A stretch of DNA of 64,000 nucleotides from Melampsora larici-populina 98AG31 (taxonomy: Eukaryota; Basidiomycota; Pucciniomycetes; Pucciniales; Melampsoraceae), in assembly GCF_000204055.1 (NCBI RefSeq), contig NW_006768770.1:2111692-2175691 (forward strand), read 5' to 3'. The notes below the pieces were generated by a model. That model saw only the letters and a list, made by a program, of their open reading frames with translations. It did no database searches and was not told the DNA's origin. The position numbers and the translations under genes were made by a program. Each line of letters opens with the position of its first letter. The first letter of the stretch is position 1. Below, piece by piece: positions 10,026 to 21,631 of the stretch.

Positions 10026-10585
10026 TAAAGCACTGGTTGGGAAGGAAAACAGAAAGGATGCTCAAGCTGATGCTCTTGTTGCAGCAGCTTGAATCAAGAG
10101 GGAAGCTCTGCACCCTCCACCTCCTCAACAATTTCAACCTGTAGCTGTGGCTTGCTTCAGACAAGGAAGTCAAGAACATTCTGCAACAAGATCAGAATGT
10201 ATTGCTGCAGCCGGTATCTTGAGAAAGGAAGATGATGAAAAGTTATTTTCAGATCTGGAAGATGATCTTTGTTTTCAGTGGTTGCAGGAGAAGATTGATG
10301 GACTCAAGAAAAAGAATAAAAATCAATGAAATCTCAAAATCCATCAAAATGAAAAGTTTTTCATCACAAACACTTTTCATTACAAACACTTTTCATTACA
10401 AATAGTTATCATTACACGATATTATTATTTTTTACATACTATTTCTTCTTAACTACTATTGCTTTTAAATTCTATTGTTTTGTTAAAGTTATCTTATATT
10501 TTTTTCGTGTCTGAGTTTGTAATTACAGGTATGATTTTCAATGAAAAAAACATTTGAGTCTGCCTAAATGTGATGTGAATGTGAT

Positions 10586-11360
10586 TGAAAATCATCTCAC
10601 ATTTCCTTAGCTAAACCACCATGGTCTCCAGTAGCATTAGCCCACTCCTTGGCTGTTGGTGTGTGGTCAGCCACTACTTGAGCTTCATTCCAGGTAAGCT
10701 GTCTTGCTCTTTCTTTTTGATTATACTGATTGGAGAAAATATCCTTGCCACTTTGTCAAATGATATTGTGAAGTACCACTAGAGCCACAACCAGAGCACC
10801 CTGTCTTTTGATGGGGAATCCTCTCATATGTACAAGAGTGTCAAATTGGATCTTCCATACTCCAAAAAGACATTCAATTGTGTTACGCAGACCAGAATGT
10901 CTCAAGTTCAATAGCTCCTTATGGTCTTGAGGGTGGTGTCCACCAATGCTCCACTGCTTGAGATGATATCAGGTGGCTTGATATGTGGCCAAGAAGCCTT
11001 CCTCAGTTGGTGAATCTGGCATTGGCAAGATAGTATTGGCCTACATATAGAATTGAACATTAGAAAATTTCTAAAAATTTCTAATGATCAATACTGGATT
11101 AAAGAAAACTTACCAGATGGAACAAGCAAGTGTCCATCTTGATGTGCTACCTCAAGGACACAGCTATTGCATGCTTGCCCTTCAAATCCTGTAAGGATGA
11201 AAGTAAAATTTCCATCACAATCACAGGCAGCCAAGACGTTCTGGCTGATGGGTCCTTTGTGATTACAACAAGGCACCTGGTCAGCCTCAGGAACATTGGC
11301 TTGGATATGTGTTCTATTGATGTCTCCAACACTGCCTTGCACCCATGAATATGTGACTCC
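10586..11360 (-). pseudogene. PIF/Harbinger (DDE_Tnp4) transposase, C-terminal half, degenerate
   Basis: On the minus strand the first part reads QGSVGDINRTHIQANVPEADQV, then NHKGPISQNVLAACDCDGNF and QDGHLLVPSG. A spliceable intron (11114 to about 11042) follows. The next part reads YHLKQWSIGGHHPQ, KELLNLRHSGLRNTIECLFG and VVLHNII, and a tail LTWNEAQVVADHTPTAKEWA follows to about 10586. These are the DDE_Tnp4 landmarks (GxIDGTHI, SQNVLAACD, LRHxxLRNxIExxFG). Decay is clear: the first catalytic Asp position of GAIDGTHI reads as Asn, and there are in-frame stops (one at 10756-10758) and a frame change. It is convergent with the Myb/SANT pseudogene. Confidence 0.8.
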
Positions 11361-11934
11361 AGTGAAAAATGTTGTCCATATGTCCCTCTCTTGTTTTCAC
11401 TTCAAGAGAGTAGCCTTGTTTGTTAAGCTAATCTGTGAGGTGAGTGACCCAGGGACAGATACATAGCCACTTGGTGGGGACCCTGCCAGGACATTAAAGA
11501 CTATTGAGGTGCAAATGTTTGTTTGGGTTACAATTTTTGACATTGGCTTCATATCTGGTGGTTCCAGATATTACTCTCTGCAGACACATCTCACCTGTCT
11601 GTTTCGTCCTGGTACACTGGATCTCCCATTGGCAAGACGGCCTCATGCACTAATTTCAAGGATTACACTGTACAAATTTTGTGTCTTCAGACAAAGTTAG
11701 CATAAAAAAGAGCACCTGGTACAACGTTTGCTATCTCGGGAACAAAGATAATGCTTCCTTTCAGTATTACCAACGAGAGATTTTGTCTACCAGGAATCAT
11801 GGAAGAGAAGGCCTAACTCTATACTAGGGTAACGTAAAGGAAACAAGCTAGCTGATAAAAAACGGCCCTGAGTGCGTCTCATTGCTGACATCACATTGCA
11901 CAATCAGAGAGAGCGCAACCAATTTTGGAGTCTG
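11361..11934. other. Interval between Harbinger remnant and Prp19 3' end
   Basis: No gene is supported. The part nearest the transposase may hold further unrecognisable remnants of it. The right part would contain the Prp19 3' UTR and terminator, but I see no clear polyadenylation signal to place. Confidence 0.3.
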
Positions 11935-13755
11935 TCACTTTTCCTCAACTGGTGACGGATCAGTCAAGATAGTCACGGTACGGTCCATTCCTCCCACGAC
12001 GACCTCTTTGCCCAGCTTTGAAAAGTTTAGTCCGGTCAATTCCGCCGTATTACCATCGAATACTAGCAATTGATCCCAGGTCTTGTTTTGCCATACTCGA
12101 AGATCGTTACCGACAACAGCAAGGAATTGAGCACTGGGGTCCCATTTCACTAGATTGGCTTGATAGGCTTCGGGGAGCGTAATGGTATGGTAGTTACTGA
12201 GCTTGCGTAAATCCCAAAGTTTGACGCATGTCGATTGAGCTGAAAGGGAAGCTAATGAATAGCCATTCTCGCTGAACGAAATCGATTGAATGGGACCTCC
12301 GCCGACATCGGCGTGTCCTGGGAAGGTGGCCGCACAGCTAGATGATTTTGCGTCGAATATCTTGATGGAACTGTCGCTCAATCCAGCAGCTAGAATAACA
12401 CCATCCGGGTGCCATTGCACTGAACTGATGCCTACACCGGCAGGAACATCGCCCAAGGACACGGTGATGAGGGTAGTCGCTGCTCCACTTGCGTGCTGAA
12501 GGTCGTGTATAGCCCATGTACCATCCAGTGATCCGCTCAGGAGAAGCGTGCCGGACGGGTGTAAATCAAGACCAGTGATTTCGGCAGTGTGGTTTGACAA
12601 AGTCCCTGCGGCTACGTATCCAGTTTTCTTCTCGCTGGGCGCCCAGAGCCGAATAGTCTTGTCATAAGCGGCCGCAATAAGCTTGGGTAGAGACTCAGCT
12701 GTGGCTTGCTGTCCATCCACGACGACCAAGCAAGCAATCTTTTTGGTAGAGCCCTTGAGGGTGGCCACGACTTTTTCAGTCTCACGATTATAGATCTGAA
12801 CTGTTTTATCCATCCCACCTGTCACAAGTAAGCAATCGTTTTGACCCGTGACCTGCATGCATGTGATACCGGGGGGCTTCGTAGAATGGAGCGAGGGGAT
12901 GGAAATTTGCTGGGTATAAGACTTCAAGGAAGCCGGAGTGGCGTAACCGGCTGGCACTTTGCGTTTTTTGCGCGTGGCAGACAATCTGGATCACGCGTAT
13001 ATAGTCAGCAGTAGGCAAAAGCAAGATACAATAGGACTACTCACGCTTGGGAAGTTGAATTGATTCTCTCGATGACCTCGTCACCTAGACCCATCGCTGC
13101 CGGGGCGCCATCCTTCATCTCCGTATCTGTTTGGCTTGGGTGGCTTCCGGCGGTAGTGACGGCTCCGAGTGAAGATTGTACACTACCCAGCGCTTCTCGA
13201 GCTTCGTCTCGTTCTCGAATTACCCGAGCAAGTACACGCATTGAAGCATCCTCTTTGTACAAAGCGTGAGAAAGCTCTTGGCGAAGGGTAGCATTTTGCT
13301 TGCGAAGCTCATAGCATTCCAGCATCCCAGCGTCCCATTCATTTTGAAGCACATGGAGCAGAGCGGGGACTGATGACAAGGTGGATGCACGAGGCGGCGG
13401 GGCTGGTGCGGACGGAACTTATAACGCAACCAGAGAATCAAGAGATTGGGGATCAGTTCGATCGACTTGTCGTCCACGGACAGAAATAGAGATGTAGACG
13501 CACCAGTCTTGACGTCGATCAGATCACTGGCTTCAAGGACGTCGCCACTGATCGGATCCTTCCCATCGTTCTCTTTAAGATACTTGAGGATGAGTTTTCG
13601 TTCATACACGTATCCGGACTTGGTCGAGATGACAGGCTCGAGAGGAGGAACGCCAGAAACTAGATCGCGATCAACGAAGCGGTGGGTAAGGATATCTGAC
13701 GCAAACCCAACACATATATAGGATAGAAAGGACGATACTTACTTGCGCAGAACAT
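11935..13755 (-). CDS. PRP19: Pre-mRNA-processing factor 19 (U-box E3 ligase, spliceosome NineTeen complex)
   Basis: Four exons: 13743-13755, 13504-13659, 13045-13417 and 11935-12985 join to 1,593 bases (530 residues) with phases preserved and GT-AG borders. The protein starts MFCAISGVPPLEPVIS, the hallmark N-terminus of the Prp19 U-box (SGYVYERKLILKYL, DPISGD). The Prp19 tetramerisation coiled coil follows (LLHVLQNEWDAGMLECYELR), then a linker ALSATRKKRK and a C-terminal WD40 domain of about 330 residues ending at a stop at 11935. The family ubiquitinates Prp3 in the spliceosome and scaffolds the NTC, and also acts in DNA repair; it is nuclear. First exon codes only four residues plus one base. 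The frame stays open upstream of the canonical Met to another ATG at 13941 (62 codons); I prefer the conserved MFCA start. Confidence 0.95.
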
Positions 13756-15575
13756 CTTGATTGCAGTTCGTTGATCGACTTGCGATTTGTTGATCGGCAG
13801 TTTGAGTTGGGTGTGGCTATCGTCCAACGCGACCAGTGGAATTCGACCAAAGTGTAACTCGGCCTCGGATCCGGGTGACTCCGGTACACCGTTTGGAATG
13901 TGAACGGGGTCATGACAAGGGCCCACGCTGAGAAACTTCATGCATGCTTCATCATGGAACGTCAACTTCAAGGCTTCATTCAGCCTTCAAGCATCAGCAA
14001 CAGCAGCAACTTGCTGATCAGCTCGCGGGACCAGGCCAGGTGTCAAGTTGGACACCCAACAATTTTCGCAACTCTCTTGCAGTCTTGTCGTACCAAATCA
14101 TGAATTCAACGTAAAACTCAATGATATCTCGTCACATCAATCCGATCACCAACAACATTTGCTTACATACTAGCACTAAACGTTAATAAGCCTGCTTGCC
14201 CCTTCACTCCTTACAAAGCTCTCTACTACATATCTTGAAGAATGGACAATACAAACACATGATTATACTACCTCAATCAAAAGATGACCATGTGAAATCC
14301 GCCGGTTTATAACATTGTAGCAAAACCCACTCAATTGATACAAGAGTCCATCTTCAAACCTGGATAACTTTTACATTCTGAATGTACCGAAACGGTCTAC
14401 ATGCTCACTTCATCAGGACCCAGCCACTTGGTTCAAATTTCTAGATCCTTTGATTTGCTTTGTTTGAATTGAGCTTTATCCTCAATCAGGCTCAATATGA
14501 GTATTCAAAGTTCAATCAATTGGTTTGCAGTTGTGTAGTTGTACTTCTGAAACTTGAGATCAAAGCTTCAGTGGTTGAGTCAAACTGAAGGTAGTGACTT
14601 TAAGAAATGCGACATTCTTTTGATTTTCATGAAAGAAGGTAAATGAGCTTTGTTTTTCCGTAGCTTTGTCCAATTCAAAGCCTCCCGGGTCTCGGAGGAC
14701 TTATATTGTGTTTCCAGGTAAGCCTATAGAAAAGTTTACCGCGATAACAAACAATTCGCCAGCTCTACAAAAACTTGAATCCAGGCTTGGACGCAAACTT
14801 AACCAAGTCCCTCCTCGCCAAAGGCCCGAGGCTTGGACGCGCCTTTCTGTCACAATTCGCGTTTGACACAGAGGCCGGGATGCATTCCTCCTGGGGTTAT
14901 TCAGATGAGGGTCTAGCGTGTGGTGCTGCTTGTCTTAAGGTCACCTTTTCTATTACCTAGCGATGGTACACAAGAGTTTTTAGGCTTTCCCAAGGTGCCC
15001 AATCTGCCCTCGCAACACCCTACGACACGTACAGGTATAGGTAGTGCATCTGACTTGACTTAGGCCTTATGATGGGTACTTGGTACGTGCCCGTGGTGAA
15101 TTGGATTTGCAAATCCCTTTTGGACTTTAATCGTATGGAAAGTTGAGTCTACAACTTAGGAGAAAGTCTTTTTACATTTCTTTTTGCCGAGAAAATTCAT
15201 CAACCCAAATATAGAACTATATGTAGCACAAGAATGAGCACTGAAAAAATAAAGATTATGTACAACTAACAAGAAGAATGAACGAATGACACTGCAGAAG
15301 ATCGAAATTTTGAGATAAGTCTGAAATAGTATCCACGGCAAGGATCACATGCCAAGAGAAACTAAGTGGACAATACGTTGAATACATACATCTTCAAAGC
15401 GCTCATGTAGTAAGACATTGACATGTGCTTCTACATTGTATAAACAGAAACTGAGACCAAACTTGGAGATTAAGGCAAATAGAAAAAGTGAAAAGAAAAC
15501 CTGTAGGAGACAGAAAAACCGGAAGGCCGATAGGACCCAGAATATTAAGAGATACACAGTGTTGGGCGAGAATGA
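13756..15575. other. Prp19 upstream region and GPCR 3' flank, no gene seen
   Basis: The first 186 bases continue in frame with Prp19 and probably form its 5' UTR. The rest (14.1-15.5 kb) is moderately AT-rich with only short frames that look random. I saw no repeat ends, tRNA or other element. Confidence 0.4.
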
Positions 15576-17267
15576 TCACGGCGAAGCATCGTCGAAAGAG
15601 TTGAGATCAATTGTAGCGAGTGAGTATTTGGCCGGCATGAACTGCTGTACAGGACCACCTTGGATGATCGTCTTCAAGCCCTTGGGCTTTGGGTCGTCGG
15701 GTGGATCCATCTGCACGGACGGTTTTTCTATCGGGGTGGTGGATGTGGACGCCCCTAAAGTGGTTAGACCAGATGAGAAGGAGGTGCGAGGCCGACCACG
15801 GGAAATGGCTGAAAATATATTGCGAGTCCACTGTGTATTCAAAGTCGTGCATCAAACAAAATGATTTAGCATCTAACTCTTCCCATGTCTGAAAGATAAA
15901 ATGAATAACTGCGTACACAAAACACTATGGCGTCCACGAAACCAGCAAGTGTGAAGATAGAGCCACATACAAGCTGGGCATCCAGTTGCCAGGGATGTCC
16001 TGATATGCCAGCGATTCGATAGATGGCAAGTGGGAGCGTCAATAGAAGGTAGCAGAGTGGATAGACTAGCATCTTCCGAGCAGCACTCTCCATGCTAGTC
16101 ATATCAGGCGAGAGATCTGGTGGGACACTTGATTGCTGATGGGCATGCGTTCGGACCCGACGGCGGAGAGTGAGATAAGTCAGTCCATAGATGACGGCTG
16201 ATGCGATGCCTGCGAGAAACAGCTGTGGCAAAATCGAAAAGCATTGTTCCGGGAGACAACATGGTCAGCAAACGTTGGCGTACTGTCGGTGATCTTGGAG
16301 TGTTTGCATCTCCGAAACGCACCCAGATATAATGTAGGTAGAGGCGGGGCCAAGAATACTCGCCACTAATCCAGCACCAACCACCAGCAGGCGCATCTAC
16401 AGAAACCAAAAAGATGAAGAAGTGACACATGAATATCAGAGATAAAAGCACAAATGTGAAAGCGACCGTGACTGACAAAATGGTCCAAGGGAATTGGTAA
16501 CGAAAAACAGAGGACCGATCACAGTAAGGCAAATAGAGATGACCCATTTAAGAGCAACGAGACTGAGCAGAGTGGTGGTGGTGGGTGGCGATCGAATCAC
16601 AAGAACGACGAAAGTGTGGACAGCTATCAAGAGAGTTGCAAACGCCCCGGAGGTATCACCGAGCTGAATGAAGACTCCTTGACTGACGCAGACTGGTGAA
16701 TTGGCAATAGCGGTGTCGCCGATATGTGCAAAGTTCATGGAAAAGCCCAGTGCTTGTACCCAGTCTGATAGCAGTAGATCGAAAAACACTAAGTTGGGCG
16801 GTGGGTGAATATGATGTTAGTCAACTCAACCGGTGAGAAACATGAAACGCAATGACATGGCACGATCTGGCCAATGAAAAAATCAACACATGGCGACTCA
16901 CATATTGCGAATTGACTCCTAAGGAATTTCACACAAAACTCCTCAGAGCAAATCACATGTTTAGATGTTGGATCCCACTTGCGTAATCGGTAATAAAATA
17001 AGATCACGATCAACAGAGATGTAGCCCAGAAGGAGAACTGTTCACCGATGTTTTCATATCAGTCTGATGCAAGGCCAATGTCTTGTGTCAAAAGCGAATG
17101 CATTCCTTACCTGGGCAGCGACAGCGACGAACTGAAAGACGGAAGATGATCAGCAATGACAAAGTGATGCTAATCTAGAGAGGTCATTAGGGCGAATGAG
17201 GTAGATCGGAACGTACTGTGATGCCCGCCTGATGGTCGGATAAGTCAGGTGTGGTGGACTTTTCCAT
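15576..17267 (-). CDS. Seven-transmembrane G-protein-coupled receptor (fungal Git3/cAMP-receptor-like type)
   Basis: Seven exons (17217-17267, 17111-17131, 16902-17037, 16477-16788, 16323-16396, 15917-16222, 15576-15830) join to 1,155 bases, 384 residues, all GT-AG and in phase. Landmarks: an N-terminus METs-like MEKSTTPDLSDH; TM1 near FSFWATSLLIVILFYY; TM2 LFFDLLLSDWVQALGFSM; the conserved VCVSQGVFIQLGDTSGAF before TM3 with LLIAVHTFVVLVI; TM4 VISICLTVIGPLFF; the extracellular motif PFYAPAGGWCWI; TM5 LFLAGIASAVIYGL; a cytoplasmic loop THAHQQSSVPPDL; TM6 MLVYPLCYLLLTLPLAIY; TM7 with VDAIVFCWTRNIF. These match basidiomycete receptors that couple to G-alpha in nutrient or pheromone-independent sensing; ligand unknown. 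The weakest joint is the end of exon 3 (donor GTGAGT at 16901), which leaves an extra loop KHVICSEEFC. Confidence 0.82.
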
Positions 17268-18037
17268 TTGTTATAAAGATGCAACCAATGCTGTGAACTT
17301 CAGTGAGACCGAGTGGAGAGATGAAAACTAAGAAGAGATAAAGTGATGATTATGCGAGAAGTTGGGTCAAGTTTGATTGAAGGATGCACCACCACCGCAT
17401 GGGAAAAACAAGTCAAGTCAGAGTGGGTATCTTGATGTGCTGGCGAATTCGGCTAACGAGACTGTAACAAAAGATAGAAAGTTGAGAACAAGGGCAAAGG
17501 TATGGAAAGGAAAAGTAGAAAGACACGTGGACTGAAAGGTACCTCAGAAAGTTTCATGTAACTCATAAACCTTGATAAACTTTATCAGACTGCGCGAATA
17601 TCAGGTTGAAAGGATGTTCTTCAAAACACGGTCCAAGGACGGTTCGAAAAAACTCAAGTGGATGTTTTAAAAATAACCTGGGATCCGCCCTGCTTTGGCG
17701 AGGGATGCTGAAAAAAAGGGTAACAATCGCATATACAATTCAAATCATACCTCCGTCGTCGTCCGCCGTCGCGCCCCCACACGCTCTCACGGAAATTCGG
17801 CAATATGTAGGCCCAACTGTGTGGGAGGCTTGAATGAGTATAGATAGGTATAGATATAGTGTGAATGAACTGCAGAAGCGCAATACATAGAGCACAAATG
17901 TGAGCCGTTGCAAGAATGATTGATGAAGAGAATTTCCATAGGAACAAAGCCACTGCAACAGCTGCAACTGAGCTCGGCTCCTCGCTGGTCACGCCGGGGG
18001 AAGCAAGTCTCACTTTCCCGCGCGGGACATTAAACAT
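17268..18037. other. GPCR upstream region, no gene seen
   Basis: Probably holds the GPCR promoter and 5' UTR. Frames on both strands between 17.6 and 18.1 kb are short and overlap low-complexity stretches; I do not support any. Confidence 0.35.
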
Positions 18038-18045
18038 CAATGGCC

Positions 18046-18485
18046 AGGACCCTGGAAAGCTCCTGGAGAACAAACCGTCCTGAGGGGGTTTTCGGATACC
18101 GGTGTTTTGTGAAGTCATGTCACATGGTACCAGAGATGTGACAGGTGCAAAAGATGCGCCTCAACGAGGGCTATCAGATGGTACACATGTCTGACCCTGA
18201 ACATGACTGGTGGCTTGGGAAATGTGTGATTTGTAACTTTTGCCCCCCCAGACCGACGAAAATCCATACCGGCTCGGGTCGGGTACTTACATACGGATAT
18301 CTCGGTGATTACACGTGGTACAAAACTGAAAGTATATGTAATCGAGAGCCCTGATCAAGGCGCTTCTCCTACCACCGAGAAATCCATGTTAACCCACCTC
18401 TCCTCGGGGCAAATAGTGAAAGTGTGAGGGCCGGGGCCGGAATGGATCGAGGACGGTTTGTTCTCCAGGAGCTTTCCGGGGTCCT
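18046..18485. mobile_element. hAT-like MITE, 36-bp terminal inverted repeats, 8-bp target duplication
   Basis: The two 36-base ends (18046-18081 and 18450-18485) are inverted copies with one mismatch and begin AGGACCCTGGAAAG. CAATGGCC flanks both sides exactly (18038-18045 and 18486-18493). An 8-bp duplication points to the hAT superfamily. The 440-bp element has no supported frame. A relative with the same AGGACCCTGGA start and its own 8-bp duplication is at 26919-27343. Confidence 0.88.
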
Positions 18486-18586
18486 CAATGGCCCGGTTTC
18501 TCGCCCGGAGTTTGCGCATACCGCCTAAAAAAAGTCGCACTAATTTGCAAAGTGTGCGATTTTTAATGGGCACCAGGAGGTCTCTT

Positions 18587-18676
18587 CTACACCACGGGTC
18601 AGCTACGGTGGCTCTAAAGTGCCATGTGGGTCACTTCGTCGAAAATGAAAAAAATTAACGTACCAGGCCTGAAACA
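18587..18676 (+). repeat. Left arm of a long inverted repeat bounding 18.6-26.9 kb
   Basis: From CTACACCACGGGTCAG through CTACGGTGGCTCTAAAGTG to CGTACCAGGCCTGAAACA this segment recurs inverted at 26811-26885. Its outermost bases (TACACCACGGGTCA) recur inverted at 27596-27608, because another element split the right arm. The transposase gene starts 275 bp inside this arm, a normal distance for a terminal repeat of a DNA transposon. Confidence 0.75.
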
Positions 18677-18950
18677 GTACTGTCCAGCCCATGCCGACCC
18701 TGCCCCGTCTACTGAGACCGCTGTCACGGCCTTGGACCGTTCCAGGTATCTAACTCCAACACCCACATATTCGAAACCTGACTGACATGGCAACTCGTGG
18801 CACTTGTTTTTACTGATTTCCATAAATCTAGAAATTTCATCCAAACACTCTGTGCCAAACCGGACTTTCGCGGTGTGTTCGAGCGTCCGTCACTTGAAAA
18901 TTCTTAACGCGAAAATTTTCACCTCCCCTCTGACACCGCCAAATGCCGAC

Positions 18951-20580
18951 ATGCCTAATCAATTAATCCTAACCGAAGGCTACCGGCCCATTGTTACGGC
19001 ACTGGTTCAGCAAGGCCTCACCAACCGCCAGATACAGGACAACCTCTCGACTCAACATGGTGTCGACTGTTCGCAGAGCACCATCAAACGCGCCCGCTCC
19101 AACTGGGATTTACAAATGGCGCCTGATAATGAAACTCAAGAACTACAGAATGATCTCATCCATTTCTATCACCGTCAAGGTTTTGTCGCGGAGCACCTCC
19201 TTTCGATACTTGAAGAGCGTCATGACATCAGTATCTCACCGCGCACCCTGGCGCGACGCTGCACACTACTTGGCCTACAACGCAGGAAAGACGATGTTGA
19301 TCAAGGACTAGTTACGTTGGCCGATGTAGCTGAGTTGATTCGACACTCAAAGCGGCGCGCGGATGGTAAGCGCGCTGGATACCGCCGTGTCCACCACATC
19401 CTTCGGAACCAATACCATGTTTCCGTCCATCGGTGAGTCTTCTTGACTTATACCTCAATCAAATCGTATATGAAGGATTGACAATCTATCTTCTTTGGAC
19501 CCAGGAAAATCGTGGGTACCATGGTCAAACAGATGGATGCTGAAGGTGTCGAAGCCCGTTTGCGCGCCTCGATTCAACGTCGCACATTCTACGTTCCCGG
19601 TCCCAATCACGCGTGGTCCGCAGATGGCCACGATAAGCTCAAGAAGTTTGGCATCACCATATATGGTTTTATCGATGCATGGTCTCGACGCGTCCTCGGT
19701 CTCTTTGTCCATATTACCAACAACAACCCGGCTCACATAGGCCTGTATTTCCTTGATCTAGTCAAGGAAATTGGAGGGATCCCGCAGAAAACTGTCACCG
19801 ACCATGGCACCGAAACGATCAACTTAGCAGCTCATCAAATCGAATTATCTTTCGAATTTGCAAACCTCACCGCTGAGCAAGCTGCTGCTCGCCATTCATT
19901 CACCGACTCACCTCGCAATCAAAAAGTTGAATGTCTATGGTCCCAGCTCATGATTCAGCATAATGTTGCATTAATTGACATGATATTTAACTCGATGGAG
20001 ACTGGTCAGTACAATGAAAATGACCCACTTCAAAAGTGAGTCTGAAGCTATGGGCGATTGTTTGGATTCTTGATTAACTCTGACTTCTTTTATTCATTGT
20101 AGGCTCCTGTTTCTGTATCTTTGGGTCCCACTCGTTCAAGACTCCTTGAACAAATGGATGAATGATTATAACTCGTATAGGAAACGACGAGACAAACAAA
20201 CTGTGCTCCCTACCGCCTGCGCACCCAATTACTGCTACTACGCACCCCTCTCAGCGAATGGAGTTGAAGGTCTCATCGCTGTGCCGCCGGAACGTGTTGA
20301 TGGGCTCCGCGCTCAATACTATCCTAACGCTGACGAACTCATGATGACTTCTCCCATGTGGCTGACCGAATTTGTAACCGCCGCACAAACAACCCTGCAG
20401 ATAGAACCAGCAGCGATCACTATGGATAACGTTTGGACGGCATTTCACCAGATCCTTGCTTTCATGCGCGCTTACGATTTGTCCTTACTCGCAACCCCCC
20501 ATGGACAGCCTCGTGTACCAACCAACCACGAACAAGCCCTCATTTCTGTCCAAAATAGATTTGGTCGAGTCCCACATTAG
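18951..20580 (+). CDS. Integrase-fold (rve-type DDE) transposase, intact, three exons
   Basis: Exons 18951-19432, 19505-20035 and 20103-20580 join in phase to 1,491 bases, 496 residues; each border is a clean GT-AG (two donors are GTGAGT). The N-terminus has helix-turn-helix-like segments (LTNRQIQDNLSTQHG and SPRTLARRCTLLGL) suited to binding DNA ends. The catalytic core reads WSADGHDKL (Asp near 201), VTDHGTET (Asp near 260) and NQKVECLW (Glu near 303), an intact D-D-E triad with integrase-like spacing. Similar integrase-core proteins are widespread in basidiomycetes. I chose the ATG at 18951; the upstream in-frame part has no ATG. No stop or frameshift is present, so the enzyme could be active. 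It lies just inside inverted repeats (18587-18676, 26811-26885). Confidence 0.85.
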
Positions 20581-21631
20581 GTAAGGTCTGTTTATTGTTT
20601 ATCTGTAGTAAATTGGTTATTTCAAGCTATTACAACAATTGATGTTACGAAATTCTTAAAATTTTACTCTCCTTCTAACACGCGATGCATTTCTCCGTAG
20701 TCATGACATAGATCGAGGCGTTTTTGAACAACCAGCGTACAGACAAGAGTAACATCGCTCAGACGATCAAACATTCAAGCTTGTCTCTGATCTCTGGCAA
20801 CGCTTTGATTTCTCGTTATCATAATACGTTCAAGACCACCTCAATACCGGAGCATCCCCAGGCCATTTCTTCTTCGCCGCTGTGTCAAACATCCTTCTGA
20901 GACCGAAAGTCTTTCGATAAATCATTCTGATCTTGATCAGATTTTTTCGGATCAAGATCAATAAGATTTATCGATGTCGTGTTATGTAGATCTGAAATAC
21001 TCCCCTCCTTTGGGCAAACTCCTTCATGCGTTGAAGTTAAGTGTCTTTGGTTTGACATTTCCACTCTGCCTACCGTAGAACCCTGCACCGAAAGATCTTT
21101 AATTGGGGCTGATCTCAATTACTAGTCTGTACTTGTAATTGAGATCATGTCGTCCTGGCATATTGTTGTGAAAAATTCCAGCTTGGATTTCATGTGAGAT
21201 GGTAACCAAGTAATGTATGCACATAACTCGTACCAAGACAGCATGTTAGACCTAATTGACAGATGAATAGTGACTTGTGAGATAAAAAAACACGTGAGGT
21301 ATTGTTGAATTGTTGTTGAGCGTGTGAATCAGAGAAACTGCGGTACCAATGTCATTATGGAGAGTATTTCATGCCTTGAGGTCAAGGAGTTCAATACTTT
21401 TGCATTAGTATTGAACTTCATTGAACAAGACCACTCTTCCAAATGACTTCACAGAACATGTTCTATAAATGAGGACGTGAAAAGCATGATACTAGAGAAC
21501 ACATGCTTCTTTTGACAATGAGAACTAGCAACTTGAGCTTACCACGCCCAGAAGGGGAAAAGGCTGAAGTACATCAATGGAAAGTGTCAAATTCTTTGGA
21601 AACATATAATTTTTGCATTTACTAACCCAAA
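20581..21631. other. Interval between transposase and unknown membrane-protein gene
   Basis: No gene is supported. Short perfect or near inverted pairs occur (CTTGATCAGA / TCGGATCAAGATC near 20930-20975; TTGATCTCAATTA / TAATTGAGATCA near 21105-21150), possible hairpins. These may be 3' regions of the two convergent genes on either side. Confidence 0.35.

Larger units (their letters stand above)
8150..10329 (+). pseudogene. Decayed Myb/SANT-like second gene of a Harbinger element
   Basis: Scattered frames read KALKHLNETFEIEHDVAQAKDP (about 8300-8370), LKEGSGLG and QTVIGNEEG (about 8490-8560). Then comes a Pro-rich stretch (ALPPRPTDPP, 8860-9090) and, after an insertion, ALVGKENRKDAQADALVAAA and a C-terminal acidic and Lys-rich tail ending at 10329. 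The first blocks match the Myb/SANT DNA-binding protein that accompanies Harbinger transposases in rusts. An intron with acceptor near 8460 is plausible. Stops and frameshifts show decay. The 9094-10025 element splits the frame. The partner transposase lies on the opposite strand at 10586-11360, the usual two-gene arrangement of autonomous Harbinger elements. Confidence 0.6.

Noticed and set aside
15607..15918. Overlapping minus-strand frame at the end of the GPCR gene
   Set aside because: Runs through the last intron in the wrong frame; the spliced reading WTRNIFSAISRGRPR fits the receptor family.
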